From Dyadobacter fermentans DSM 18053 (GTDB taxonomy: Bacteria; Bacteroidota; Bacteroidia; Cytophagales; Spirosomataceae): DNA of 64,000 nt. The stretch is taken from assembly GCF_000023125.1 (NCBI RefSeq), contig NC_013037.1:3844001-3908000 (forward strand), written 5' to 3'. The position numbers and the translations under genes were made by a program. Shown here piece after piece: positions 26,137 to 34,600 of the stretch (position 1 is its first letter; each line of letters opens with the position of its first letter). The notes beneath the pieces are model-generated. The model saw only the letters and a list, made by a program, of their open reading frames with translations, ran no database searches and was not told the origin of the DNA.

Positions 26137-27504
26137 CTAGACATGCTTATAGTCAGGATGTTTGTAAGGTGCCCGGTAAGCACGGGCCAGCAATCCATTC
26201 GCCTCTCTGTCTCCCACAATTTCGCGTTTTATCGGATCATAAACAATGGAACGACCGGTTTTCACCGAAAGATTTGCCAAAATACAGCTGGCGGTCGAAA
26301 TATGGCCTTCCTCGATGTCGGCCACCGGCCTGCCGCTGTTTTCAATGGCGTTCAGGAAATCGAGCATATGCAGGCGCGTTGCCGGTGCAGCATTGAGCTC
26401 GATCCGGTCTTCTTTCAGGTCTTCGGGATACTTTTCCTTTTCGTAAACGACGTCCTTGTGAATTTTCTCTCCCTTTCCCTGCGGAATGAAATCATAGGCC
26501 ATTGTACTTGCCCAAAGCGTCCCTTTCTCGCCATACAGCGTGAAAGACCACGGATAATCGGGATTGTTGGGCGTTCCCCAGGTGCGATGCTGCCACACGC
26601 AGTTCAGGCCGTCGTATTCGAAAATGGCGGATTGCGTATCCGATATATTGGATTTACCCTCTTTCTGCACATAAATACCACCGGTCGAGGTAATTTTTTT
26701 CGGCCAGCCTAGTTTCAGCATCCAGCGCACCGTGTCGAACATGTGCACACACATATCGCCGGTAATGCCGTTACCATATTCCATGAACGTCCTCCACCAG
26801 CGGATGTGGGGCGAGCCGTCGTACGGCCGGAGGGGTGCCGGACCGGTCCATTTTTCGTAATCGAGGTAATCGGGCACGGCCTCCACCGGCGGGTTACCAT
26901 TGGCCCGCATGTGGTAGTAGCAGCACATTTCGACGTGTGAAATCTTGCCCAGCAGGCCAGCATCCACGATATTCTTCTTCGCTTCGATCAAATGCGGCGT
27001 GCTTTTGCGCTGCGTTCCTACCTGCACTACTTTTTTGTATTTGCGGGCCGCGGCTACCATCGCCTCGCCCTCCATCACGTCCACGCTGATCGGCTTCTGC
27101 ACGTACACGTGTGCGCCTGCCTTCACGGCGTCGATCATCTGCAAGGCATGCCAATGGTCGGGAGATCCGATGAGCACGATATCCATTTCATTTTCGGCGA
27201 GCATCTTCTGATAGTCGCCGTACAACTTCGGCGTCTTGCCCGATTTCTGCCGTTGGCTTACCAGCTTGCCCGCTTCGTTCAATTGATTTTTATCGACATC
27301 ACACAGCGCGATCACCTCCACAGGTGCCACCTGAATAAGCCTGAAAAGGTCGCTTTTACCATACCAACCGGTACCGATCAGCCCGACGCGCCATGTTTTA
27401 GCGGGGTTGATCAGGTCCATTCCCTGCGCTCCGAAAGTAGAAAGTGCCAATGCAGCCGTGGCCCCGTGCATGAAGCTACGACGGTTGATATTGAAAGTAT
27501 TCAT
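26137..27504 (-). CDS. Tat-exported Gfo/Idh/MocA-family oxidoreductase
   Basis: A 455-aa NAD(P)-dependent oxidoreductase. The N-terminus NINRRSFMHGATAALAL is a twin-arginine signal with a hydrophobic core, so the folded enzyme with its cofactor should reach the periplasm. The Rossmann fold starts WRVGLIGTGWYGKSD, and the catalytic EKP equivalent is VQKPISVD. The C-terminal half (YLDYEKWTGPAPLRPY, YGNGITGDMCVHMFDTVRW, with a GDMCVHMFD motif) is of the Bacteroidetes glucose-dehydrogenase-like type. Such enzymes oxidise sugar or glycoside hydroxyls, often at C3. It lies downstream of the carbohydrate operon on the same strand, separated by the opposed DUF6934 module. Own terminator at 26063. Confidence 0.88.
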   Translation of the reverse strand: MNTFNINRRSFMHGATAALALSTFGAQGMDLINPAKTWRVGLIGTGWYGKSDLFRLIQVAPVEVIALCDVDKNQLNEAGKLVSQRQKSGKTPKLYGDYQKMLAENEMDIVLIGSPDHWHALQMIDAVKAGAHVYVQKPISVDVMEGEAMVAAARKYKKVVQVGTQRKSTPHLIEAKKNIVDAGLLGKISHVEMCCYYHMRANGNPPVEAVPDYLDYEKWTGPAPLRPYDGSPHIRWWRTFMEYGNGITGDMCVHMFDTVRWMLKLGWPKKITSTGGIYVQKEGKSNISDTQSAIFEYDGLNCVWQHRTWGTPNNPDYPWSFTLYGEKGTLWASTMAYDFIPQGKGEKIHKDVVYEKEKYPEDLKEDRIELNAAPATRLHMLDFLNAIENSGRPVADIEEGHISTASCILANLSVKTGRSIVYDPIKREIVGDREANGLLARAYRAPYKHPDYKHV

Positions 27505-27598
27505 TCTTGATTTTGATTGGTTTTAGGAAACAGGCAACTGCGTTCTGCCGGTAAAAGCGCGGGAAGCGTGGCGTTTTACTTTTAAGCGGGGATTATTT

Positions 27599-27606
27599 TA
27601 CATTTG
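27599..27606 (+). promoter_or_regulatory. Candidate -7 box (TACATTTG) for the DUF6934 module
   Basis: TACATTTG fits the Bacteroidota TAnnTTTG box, 58 bases upstream of the ATG at 27665. A T-rich stretch (TTTTACTTTT, about 27574-27583) lies at the distance expected of the -33 element. Inferred from consensus only. Confidence 0.45.
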
Positions 27607-27664
27607 CCAAACATCGCCACTCAACTTCCTGCATTCGATATGGTACCAGTTATCTCCCGATTGT

Positions 27665-28126
27665 ATGGATTTAGAATTTTATCCTTTTCAAACCGATGAT
27701 GATCGGCTTTATTTTGAATTTTTGAATGTCAGAAATGAAAGATTAATCCGAAAATCAGTGATTTTTACGGAGTTTCCTCAAAGGAATCGGGTGTTTAACC
27801 TTGCGCTAGTGGATATTCTTCCGAATGGTGATATTAGCGATAGTGCGTCAGGTGATAATAGTCTCGATCTGAAAAAAGTCATGGCGACAGTGGCAGAATG
27901 CATCCGACTCTTTCTTGATAAACGTCCGGATGCAGAAATACAAATACAGGCTAATACACCAGCAAAGAACCGATTGTACAGAATTATCATTGGCCGGGAG
28001 CTTTCAAATATTGAGAAGTATTACGAAATTTATGGAAGCAACGGCGCATTCGCTGAGCCCTTTGCTGCCAACAGGGTGTACATGGTTTATACGCTTAAAC
28101 TCAGACCTAATGAAGACTCAAACTGA
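27665..28126 (+). CDS. DUF6934-like protein
   Basis: A 153-aa cytoplasmic protein. I recognise the DUF6934 pattern: N-terminal YPFQTDDDRLYFEFLNV, then VIFTEFPQRNRVFNLALVD, and a C-terminal RLYRIIIGRELSNIEKYYEIYG. This is a frequent orphan family in Bacteroidota with no known activity. It is AT-richer than its neighbours, is opposed to all surrounding genes, and overlaps a 49-codon gene by 17 bases at its 3' end. This two-gene layout resembles toxin-antitoxin pairs, but no toxin activity is shown for the family. No signal peptide or membrane segment is visible. Confidence 0.75.
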   Translation: MDLEFYPFQTDDDRLYFEFLNVRNERLIRKSVIFTEFPQRNRVFNLALVDILPNGDISDSASGDNSLDLKKVMATVAECIRLFLDKRPDAEIQIQANTPAKNRLYRIIIGRELSNIEKYYEIYGSNGAFAEPFAANRVYMVYTLKLRPNEDSN

Positions 28127-28259
28127 AACATTTGAAGAACGCAAAAAACGAGTGCTTTCTGACCCTCGGGTACAAGTTATTATTAAAGAAAAGATGGAAG
28201 CTTCCCGGGAGTTTATTGAAAGCGGAGGACTCGAAAGGCTTCGTGCATTAAAACGATAG
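28110..28259 (+). CDS. 49-aa basic helical protein, partner of the DUF6934 gene
   Basis: A short gene starting with the ATG at 28110, inside the last 17 bases of the DUF6934 gene in another frame, and ending one base before the convergent substrate-binding protein gene. The product is highly charged (FEERKKRVLSDPRVQVIIKE) and predicted all-helical, ending ERLRALKR. Its start inside the upstream gene suggests translational coupling and supports it as real. It could be an antitoxin-like or accessory partner. No family is recognised. Confidence 0.6.
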   Translation: MKTQTETFEERKKRVLSDPRVQVIIKEKMEASREFIESGGLERLRALKR

Positions 28260-28260
28260 C

Positions 28261-29193
28261 CTATTTCAAAAACCCCTCAACGTTCCCCTTATCCACCAGC
28301 TGAAAAGGAATCAGCACCTCCTTCTCAAAGGCCTCTTTCTTAGCCGCCTTCACCGCCGTTTCAATCGCCTTTCCGCCCTGTTCTTTGGCGTTTTGAAAAA
28401 CAGTGGCATCCAGCGTTCCCTTTTTCACAGCCTGCAATGCGTCGGGGATAGCGTCGACGCTCACTACCAGCACCTTACCTTTCAAGCCAGCCGCTTCCAG
28501 GGCCTTCACTGCGCCCATGCCCATTTCGTCGTTCTGTGCAAAGATGGCATTGATTTTGTCGCCGTAGGATTGAATCCAGTTTTCGGTGAGTGACATGCCT
28601 TTCGCGCGGTCCCATTCGCCGGATTGCTCGGCGAGGAGTTTCAGACCCGGATTGGCTTTGAGGATATCCTTGGCCCCGTTATCGCGCTTGATCTGCGCCG
28701 CCTGGCCCATGAAACCGTGCATCATGAGGATGTTGCCCTTGCCGCCGAGCTTTTCGGCAATGTATTTCATCGCAATGCGCGCCGATTCGGTATCGTCCGA
28801 GCCTACGAATGCAGTCGGTTTGGCAGAGGTTTCGGAATTGACGTTGATGATTGGAATCTTGGCGTCCATAGCCAGCTTAATGGCCGGCGAGCTCGCTTCC
28901 ACCTCGGCAGGGTTCATGATGATGGCGTCCACGCCCTGGCCGATAAAGCTCTCTACCTGCTCCACCTGCTTCAATGCCGACCGTTCGGCGTCCACCGTGA
29001 TCAGCTCCACACCCATTTCCTTCGCCTTTGCTTCCATTGCGTCGCTCACATTCACGATAAACTCGTTCTGCATGCTCAACATCGTGGCGCCGATCACTAG
29101 GTTGTCGCCGCCGGACTCGTTGTCAGAAGATTGATTACATCCCGCCAGCAGTGCAGCGGCGATCAGAGTTGCGAAAATTGCGTTGCGTTTCAT
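28261..29193 (-). CDS. Ribose-type sugar ABC transporter substrate-binding lipoprotein
   Basis: A 310-aa periplasmic binding protein (Peripla_BP_4, RbsB-like). The lipobox ALLAGC gives C19 as the lipid anchor. The mature part starts LVIGATMLSMQNEFIVNVSD and includes VDAIIMNPAEVEASSP, ILMMHGFMGQAAQIKRDNGA and IFAQNDEMGMGAVKALEAAG, all typical of pentose/hexose/inositol binding proteins. Last gene of the long minus-strand carbohydrate operon, 101 bases after the permease. The ligand cannot be read directly; operon content suggests a sugar, polyol or inositol-like compound. Confidence 0.93.
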   Translation of the reverse strand: MKRNAIFATLIAAALLAGCNQSSDNESGGDNLVIGATMLSMQNEFIVNVSDAMEAKAKEMGVELITVDAERSALKQVEQVESFIGQGVDAIIMNPAEVEASSPAIKLAMDAKIPIINVNSETSAKPTAFVGSDDTESARIAMKYIAEKLGGKGNILMMHGFMGQAAQIKRDNGAKDILKANPGLKLLAEQSGEWDRAKGMSLTENWIQSYGDKINAIFAQNDEMGMGAVKALEAAGLKGKVLVVSVDAIPDALQAVKKGTLDATVFQNAKEQGGKAIETAVKAAKKEAFEKEVLIPFQLVDKGNVEGFLK

Positions 29194-29294
29194 ATTGCTA
29201 TCGGCATCCGGCCATCAGCCGCCAAGTTTATATTAATAGTATAATCGTTCAAAAAAAATCCTTCCTCCATCCTCCCTTTCCTCCATTTTCCTTT

Positions 29295-30227
29295 TCAATC
29301 CTTCTTCCCAACCCCATCCAGCACCACAGCCCCGATAATGATCACGCCCATGACCACCTGCTGGTAATAAGACGTCACATTCAGCAGATCAAGGCTGTTG
29401 CTGATCACGCCGATCAGTAAGGCGCCGATCAAGGTGCCCGTCATGGTGCCTGTGCCGCCGGAAGTGCTCGTACCGCCGATAATCGCCGCAGCGATGGCAT
29501 CCAGCTCGAAACCGGCTCCGGCATTGGGCTGACCGGTGGTAATGCGCGATGTGAGCAGGATACCGCCCAATGCAGAAAGCAATCCGCAAATAGTATATAC
29601 CCACATTTTCACCCGGCTCACGCGTATGCCCGACGCGCGCGCCGCAGGCTCATTACCCCCGACCGCATACATGTAGCGCCCCAGCACAGTTTTATTCAAC
29701 ACAACCGAACAAACCGCGAATGCCACGAAAAGTATGATAATCGGAAACGGGATGCCGGCTATATTTCCTCCACCGATAAAATTGAATCCATCGGAAAGGT
29801 TCGAAACCGGCCTGCCTTTGCTCAGGATCAATGCGAGCCCGCGGCCGATCGTCATCGTACCGAGCGTAACGATGAACGGCGGCACCTTACTTTTGGTAAT
29901 CACAAGCCCGTTGAATGCGCCCATCGCCGAACCGGCTGCTAATCCAGCCAGCAGCGGCACCACCAATGGATAAGTATCCGGATGCGCAAATGTGGCTGCG
30001 ACAACGCCGGTTACCGCCACCATCGAGCCGAGGGATAGGTCAATACCACCGGTAATAATCACAAACGTGACGCCGAATGCCAGCAACGCATTGATCGAAA
30101 CCTGGTTACCAATGATCAAAAGGTTGGAAACAGTAAAGAACTTGGGTGTACTCAATGCGAGCACGAGGCATATCAATGCAAATGCGAGAAAAATGCCGTA
30201 CTGGCTTAGTTTGGAGAGGTTGTTCAT
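29295..30227 (-). CDS. Ribose-type sugar ABC transporter permease
   Basis: A 310-aa integral membrane protein of the BPD_transp_2 (RbsC) family. It has eight or more hydrophobic segments, beginning GIFLAFALICLVLAL. The region GNEPAARASGIRVSRVKMWVY (about residues 190-210) is the conserved EAA-like loop of this family that contacts the ATPase. It lies between the ATPase and binding protein genes and is separated from the ATPase by a 214-base gap filled by a heptamer-repeat hairpin. Confidence 0.93.
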   Translation of the reverse strand: MNNLSKLSQYGIFLAFALICLVLALSTPKFFTVSNLLIIGNQVSINALLAFGVTFVIITGGIDLSLGSMVAVTGVVAATFAHPDTYPLVVPLLAGLAAGSAMGAFNGLVITKSKVPPFIVTLGTMTIGRGLALILSKGRPVSNLSDGFNFIGGGNIAGIPFPIIILFVAFAVCSVVLNKTVLGRYMYAVGGNEPAARASGIRVSRVKMWVYTICGLLSALGGILLTSRITTGQPNAGAGFELDAIAAAIIGGTSTSGGTGTMTGTLIGALLIGVISNSLDLLNVTSYYQQVVMGVIIIGAVVLDGVGKKD

Positions 30228-30237
30228 ATTTTAAGAC

Positions 30238-30440
30238 TTCGGCTGTCGGCTTTCGGCAGTCGGCTTTTTGATCTGAATATTATAAATTGTAACCTAAAAA
30301 CTAAGCCTAAAGCCTAAAGCCGAAAGCCGAAAGCCGAAAGCCGAAAGCCAAAGCCGAAAGCCAAAGCCGAAAGCCGACACCGACACCGACACCGACAGCC
30401 GAAAGCCGACACCGACACCGACAGCCGACAGCCGATAGCC
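30238..30440. repeat. GCCGAAA/CCGACA tandem arrays forming a large inverted repeat (copy A)
   Basis: The left arm (30238-30268) reads GGCTGTCGGCTTTCGGC and onward. The right arm (30303-30440) is a run of GCCGAAA heptamers that changes to CCGACA hexamers and ends GCCGATAGCC one base before the stop codon of the ABC ATPase. The arms are complementary and enclose an AT-rich loop, so the mRNA can form a long hairpin between the ATPase and permease genes. It belongs to a family that recurs at 33192, 37898 and, weakly, 40850. Confidence 0.85.
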
Positions 30441-30441
30441 C

Positions 30442-31944
30442 CTAAGCCACCGCATACCGCATAATCACCTCCTGCGTCGCTTCGGTCTTGGACAGCAGCG
30501 CTGTTTGTTTGCCTTTGGATAATACCAGAATGCGGTCGCTGAGGCCGAGGATTTCGGGGAGTTCGGATGAGATCATGATCACGGCCATCCCGCGGTCGGC
30601 GAGGCTGCGGATTAGTTTATATATTTCAAATTTCGCCCCAACGTCTACGCCGCGCGTCGGCTCGTCGAGGATGATGATTTCGGGGGAGGCCAGCAGCACT
30701 TTGCCGATGACGACTTTTTGCTGGTTTCCGCCACTTAAATAAGTAACATGCTGACCGGTTCCGGCCGTTTTGATCTTCAAATCGGCGATCATTTTTTCGG
30801 TAACCGATTGCTCACTGTGTGTGTTGATAAAGCCGCCTTTGCGGTGATTGTTCATGCTCGAAAGCGTGATGTTATCCTTTACGGACATTCTGGGAATAAA
30901 TCCAAGCGCTTTCCTGTCCTCGCTCACATACCCGATCCCACGGTCGATGGCTTCCCGCGGCGTGCGTGCAAGAAATGGTATCGTTTTAATCATAACCTCT
31001 CCCTCATCCCACTGATCCAATCCAAATATGGCCCTTGCGATCTCGGTCCTGCCAGCGCCCATTAGCCCTGCCAGCCCCAGTATTTCACCCGATTTTACAT
31101 GAAAACTAATGTTTGAAAACTTACCTGCCTTGCCCAGGTTCCGCACAGAAAGCACTTCCGGCCCCACCGGCTGCGTGGCTTCGGGGAACATCTGATCGAT
31201 TTCCCGACCCACCATCATAGCAATCAATGCGTGGTGGTCCAGCTCGGCGGCGCCTTTGGTACCAATATACTTCCCATCGCGGAGCACGGTGATAGTGTCC
31301 GAGATTTGGAATATCTCGTCCATTTTGTGGGAAATGTAAATAATGCTCACGCCCTGTGCTTTCAAATCGCGGATGATCTGGAACAGCGTCGCCACTTCTT
31401 TGTCCGAAATCGCCGACGTAGGTTCGTCCATGATGATCACTTTTGCATTGTTGGAAACGGCTTTCGCGATTTCTACCATCTGCATCTGTGCCACGCTGAG
31501 GTGCTTCATCTTAGCCTTTGGAGCGATATTAACACCCATTCGGTCAAGCAAGGCAGCCGCACGCTGGTTGATTTCGCTGTCATTCAGCCAGGCCGACAGG
31601 ATTCCGCGCTTCCCCGAAACCTCCCTTTCTCGTCCCAAAAAAATATTCTGCGCCACGGTCAGTTCCGGAACGATCAGGATTTCCTGGTGGATCATGGAAA
31701 TGCCTTTTTTCAAAGTCTCATTCACATTGTGGCCGACAAGGTTGTCGTTTTCAAGCAAAACCTCACCGGAATCGGGCGTCACCAACCCGATCAGGATTTT
31801 CATGAAAGTGGATTTCCCAGCCCCATTTTCACCCATCAGGGCGTGTACTTCGCCTTTTTTGAGGTCAAAATGAATGTTATCCAGCGCTTTCACGCCGGAA
31901 AACGACTTCGAAATTTCCCTAACCCTCAGAATGTGATCGGACAT
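30442..31944 (-). CDS. Ribose-type sugar ABC transporter ATP-binding protein
   Basis: A 500-aa duplicated ATPase (RbsA/MglA type). I place the start at 31944 (MSDHILRVREISKSF), because the 16 residues of a longer frame (from 31992) do not belong to the family. Half 1 has Walker A GENGAGKST, the family's modified signature LSVAQMQMVEIAKA, and Walker B VIIMDEPTSA. Half 2 has the degenerate Walker A GLMGAGRTEIARAIFG, normal for the family, the signature LSGGNQQK, and IIILDEPTRGVDVG. It energises import with the permease and binding protein encoded downstream. Confidence 0.95.
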   Translation of the reverse strand: MSDHILRVREISKSFSGVKALDNIHFDLKKGEVHALMGENGAGKSTFMKILIGLVTPDSGEVLLENDNLVGHNVNETLKKGISMIHQEILIVPELTVAQNIFLGREREVSGKRGILSAWLNDSEINQRAAALLDRMGVNIAPKAKMKHLSVAQMQMVEIAKAVSNNAKVIIMDEPTSAISDKEVATLFQIIRDLKAQGVSIIYISHKMDEIFQISDTITVLRDGKYIGTKGAAELDHHALIAMMVGREIDQMFPEATQPVGPEVLSVRNLGKAGKFSNISFHVKSGEILGLAGLMGAGRTEIARAIFGLDQWDEGEVMIKTIPFLARTPREAIDRGIGYVSEDRKALGFIPRMSVKDNITLSSMNNHRKGGFINTHSEQSVTEKMIADLKIKTAGTGQHVTYLSGGNQQKVVIGKVLLASPEIIILDEPTRGVDVGAKFEIYKLIRSLADRGMAVIMISSELPEILGLSDRILVLSKGKQTALLSKTEATQEVIMRYAVA

Positions 31945-32020
31945 AGCAGTATCGAAACTGAGGCTTCGACCAATCCCGCAGAAAATGGTCAAAGCCTCAG
32001 ATTATGAATGCATTATTGGA

Positions 32021-33181
32021 TTAACCCTCCCAATTCACGCCAGTATCTTTCCAGCTTTTGGAAGCAGCCGATTCCAGCACCGCTTCGCACACTTTCTGTG
32101 TCTCATAAGCATCGCGGAAAGTCGGCGAGCAAGGTTTGCCGGTTTGCAGGCTTTCGAAGAAATCCGCCGCCTGGTGTACGAACGAATGCTCGTAGCCAAT
32201 GCTCGTTCCCGGAATCCACCAGCGCTTCATGTAAGGCTGGTCGCCGTCGGTCACGAGGATCGAACGCCATCCGCGCACGATCGACTGATCGTCGTGGTCG
32301 AAGAATTCGAGGCGGTTCATATCATGCAAATCCCAGCGGATCGACGCATGTTCGCCATTGATTTCAAACGTATAAAGTGCCTTGTGCCCACGTGCATAGC
32401 GCGTCGATTCGAACAAACCGAGCGAGCCGTTGTCGAAGTGGCAGTGGAAAATACAAGCATCGTCGATGCCTACTTTCTGCACTTCGCCAGTGCCTGCATG
32501 CTTGCGCTCCTTGATAAACGTCTCAGCCACAGCCGATACGTCCTTAATACCGCCATTGATCCACATCGCGGTGTCGATACAATGCGCGAGCAAATCGCCG
32601 GTCACTCCGGAACCCGCCGCGTCTACATCGAGGCGCCACGTAGCTGTTCCGCCCTGCGGTACATCCGGGCTGATCGTCCAGTCTTGGAGGAAGTTGGCGC
32701 GGTAGTGGAAAATGCGGCCCAGCTTACCTGAATCCACGATTTGTTTTGCCAAAGTCACCGCAGGCACTCGGCGGTAGTTGTACCAAACCGTGTTTTTCAC
32801 GCCAGCCGCCTCAATGGCTTCCACCATCGTTTTTGCCTCTGCCAATGTGCGCGCCAGCGGTTTTTCGCAAAGGATCATTTTGCCCTTCGCAGCCGCTGCC
32901 AATGCGATTTCGGCGTGGGTATCATTCGGCGTACAAATGTCCACCGCGTCGATATCGTCGCGCTCGATGATCTTGCGCCAGTCTGTTTCGTACGATTCGT
33001 AGCCCCATTGCTCGGCGAAAGCCTTCACTTTCTCCTCGTTACGGGAACAAACTGCCGCCAAAACAGGGCGATATTCAAGCTCAGGAAAAAAGTCCCCGAT
33101 TCTTTTATAACCATTGGTATGCGTGCGGCCCATCAAACCGGAACCGATCAGGGCAACGCGGATTTGTTTTTTTTCAGACAT
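32021..33181 (-). CDS. Gfo/Idh/MocA-family oxidoreductase (inositol dehydrogenase-like)
   Basis: A 386-aa cytoplasmic NAD(P)-dependent dehydrogenase. The Rossmann motif is [17 protein letters not shown], the catalytic lysine is in [10 protein letters not shown], and the C-terminal substrate side has [22 protein letters not shown] with the typical G-D-x3-H arrangement. Family members oxidise inositols, scyllo-inositol, glucosides or related sugars. There is no signal peptide, unlike the Tat-exported paralog at 26137. It lies immediately before the ABC transporter genes, next to a TIM-barrel isomerase, which fits a sugar or inositol pathway. Confidence 0.92.
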   Translation of the reverse strand: MSEKKQIRVALIGSGLMGRTHTNGYKRIGDFFPELEYRPVLAAVCSRNEEKVKAFAEQWGYESYETDWRKIIERDDIDAVDICTPNDTHAEIALAAAAKGKMILCEKPLARTLAEAKTMVEAIEAAGVKNTVWYNYRRVPAVTLAKQIVDSGKLGRIFHYRANFLQDWTISPDVPQGGTATWRLDVDAAGSGVTGDLLAHCIDTAMWINGGIKDVSAVAETFIKERKHAGTGEVQKVGIDDACIFHCHFDNGSLGLFESTRYARGHKALYTFEINGEHASIRWDLHDMNRLEFFDHDDQSIVRGWRSILVTDGDQPYMKRWWIPGTSIGYEHSFVHQAADFFESLQTGKPCSPTFRDAYETQKVCEAVLESAASKSWKDTGVNWEG

Positions 33182-33191
33182 TGGAGTTAAA

Positions 33192-33385
33192 ATGGCTATC
33201 GGCCGTCGGCTTTCGGCTTTCGGCTTTTGATTTTGAAATGTACTTCGGCCGTTGGTTTTGGCTTGGTTTTGAAATGTACTTCGGCCGTCGGCTTTCGGCT
33301 GTCGGCTCTCTTAAAATATTTGCAGCAATCGGATGTCAACCATCGAAAACAAGCCGATAGCTGATAGCCGACTGCCGAAGTTTTT
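33192..33385. repeat. GGCTxTCGGC inverted repeats plus a direct duplication (copy B)
   Basis: The left part (33193-33228) is GGCTATCGGCCGTCGGC-type DNA, and the right part (33353-33380) is GCCGATAGCTGATAGCCGAC-type DNA that runs up to the stop of the isomerase gene. Between them a 22-base unit is directly repeated at 33231-33252 and 33267-33288, and a second GGCCGTCGGCTTTCGGC block follows. Same family as 30238. Confidence 0.8.
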
Positions 33386-34420
33386 TTACGCCTTCCACCC
33401 ATGCGCATTGCGCACTTTTACCAGTGCGGCGAGGATGTCGTTCCAGGTTTCCTGCTTGTACATCACCTCGTTCGGGAACATACAGCCGTCCCAGCAGATG
33501 TGGCGGAATGCTTTGGTGAGCTCGCCTTTTTCGTCGCGGAGCCAGAAGCCGGCGTGGTGTACGATGTCGAGCTTGCCGTTCGGATCGGTCGCGAGGCAGT
33601 GGCGGCCGGTTTTGTCGTGCGAGCCTGTGCCGTGCACGGTTCCGTCGTTTTGTGCTACGTGAAAATCGATGGTCCACGGACGCAGCGCGGCGGTCATTTT
33701 CTTGAATGCTTCGTCCAATGTAGCGCGGTCGTCCCACTGGAAATCTGCCGGCAGAATGCGGTCTTCCGGCGCATTGTAACCGAGCAAATACAGGAATGTA
33801 TGCGACATATCTGCCTGGAAACCGACATTCGGACGATCGGTCTCTTCCAGCGTGTCGATCATCGCCTTCCAGCTATGCATCCCGCCCCAGCAGATCTCGC
33901 CTTCGGCGGCCAGTCTTTCACCAAAATCGGCGGCTACATCGGCAGCGCGACGGAAAGTTTCTGCGATCTGTTTGGTATTGCCTTTCGGATCGGCCGACCA
34001 TGCTTCGGGCGAAGCGGCAGAGTCAATGCGGATCACGCCGCCCTGACGCACGCCAACGTCGCGAAGTTGCTTACCGAACTCGCATGCTTTACGCACCTGC
34101 TCCACAAATGTGTCGCGGGCATCCTTGCTACCCATAGCCGAACCGGCCCACACATTGGCAACCAAGCTTCCTGCTTCGAGGTTGTATCCTGCCAGCTTGT
34201 CGGCCAGGCGCTTCCCGCCGTCGGCGCTATTCAGGTATTCACCGATATGCTCATCGAACAAACCGATATCGACGCCATCGAATTTCACGCCATCCACTTC
34301 CGCAGCGGCGGTTTTTTCGAGCAATGTATCAAAAGGAATAATCGGCTCTGAATCAGAACCTTTACCTACGATGCCAGGCCATGTGGCATTGTGGAGCTTG
34401 GGGAAATTATTTTCAGGCAT
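33386..34420 (-). CDS. TIM-barrel sugar-phosphate isomerase/epimerase family protein
   Basis: A 344-aa AP_endonuc_2-type TIM barrel. Candidate metal ligands are the glutamate in [14 protein letters not shown], the aspartate and histidine in [13 protein letters not shown], and the histidine in [15 protein letters not shown]. It is longer than typical family members (about 280), with extra segments after the FHVAQNDG block. Families of this fold include xylose isomerases, inosose dehydratases and 3-keto-glycoside lyases; the sequence alone does not select among them. It sits between the cupin gene and the cytoplasmic oxidoreductase gene, where a step on a keto-sugar or inosose is likely. Confidence 0.85.
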   Translation of the reverse strand: MPENNFPKLHNATWPGIVGKGSDSEPIIPFDTLLEKTAAAEVDGVKFDGVDIGLFDEHIGEYLNSADGGKRLADKLAGYNLEAGSLVANVWAGSAMGSKDARDTFVEQVRKACEFGKQLRDVGVRQGGVIRIDSAASPEAWSADPKGNTKQIAETFRRAADVAADFGERLAAEGEICWGGMHSWKAMIDTLEETDRPNVGFQADMSHTFLYLLGYNAPEDRILPADFQWDDRATLDEAFKKMTAALRPWTIDFHVAQNDGTVHGTGSHDKTGRHCLATDPNGKLDIVHHAGFWLRDEKGELTKAFRHICWDGCMFPNEVMYKQETWNDILAALVKVRNAHGWKA

Positions 34421-34448
34421 GGTTTAAGGAATTTTAGTTTTTACAGAA

Positions 34449-34600
34449 AAATAGCTCCGGAGGAGCCCCCTGTTTATAGCAACAATGTTTGATTTGATGT
34501 CTGGCTCCGTAGGTGCCTCCTGTGTGTCAGGCGACTCCGATGGAGTCTTAGAAATTCAATTCTTACGGTTTGCTAGAAACAGGGTGCCCCGCCGGGGCTT
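34449..34600. repeat. Cluster of REP-like palindromes between operon genes
   Basis: Related units: AGCTCCGGAGGAGCCCCCTG about 34453-34472, GGCTCCGTAGGTGCCTCCTG about 34503-34522, a shorter GACTCCGATGGAGTC at 34534-34548, and an opposed unit at 34577-34605 (AAACAGGGTGCCCCGCCGGG, then CTTCTACAA). Each centres on a short palindrome and is followed by CCTGTTTaTAG-like DNA, a pattern I know from intergenic repeats across Bacteroidota. The last unit abuts the stop codon of the cupin gene at 34601. No REP transposase is in the window. Confidence 0.7.

Noticed and set aside
30303..30440. Possible CRISPR array
   Set aside because: Units are only 6-7 bases with no unique spacers and no cas genes; it is a simple tandem repeat.
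31945..31992. Longer N-terminus of the ABC ATPase
   Set aside because: The 16 extra residues do not match the family, which starts about MSDHILRVREISK.
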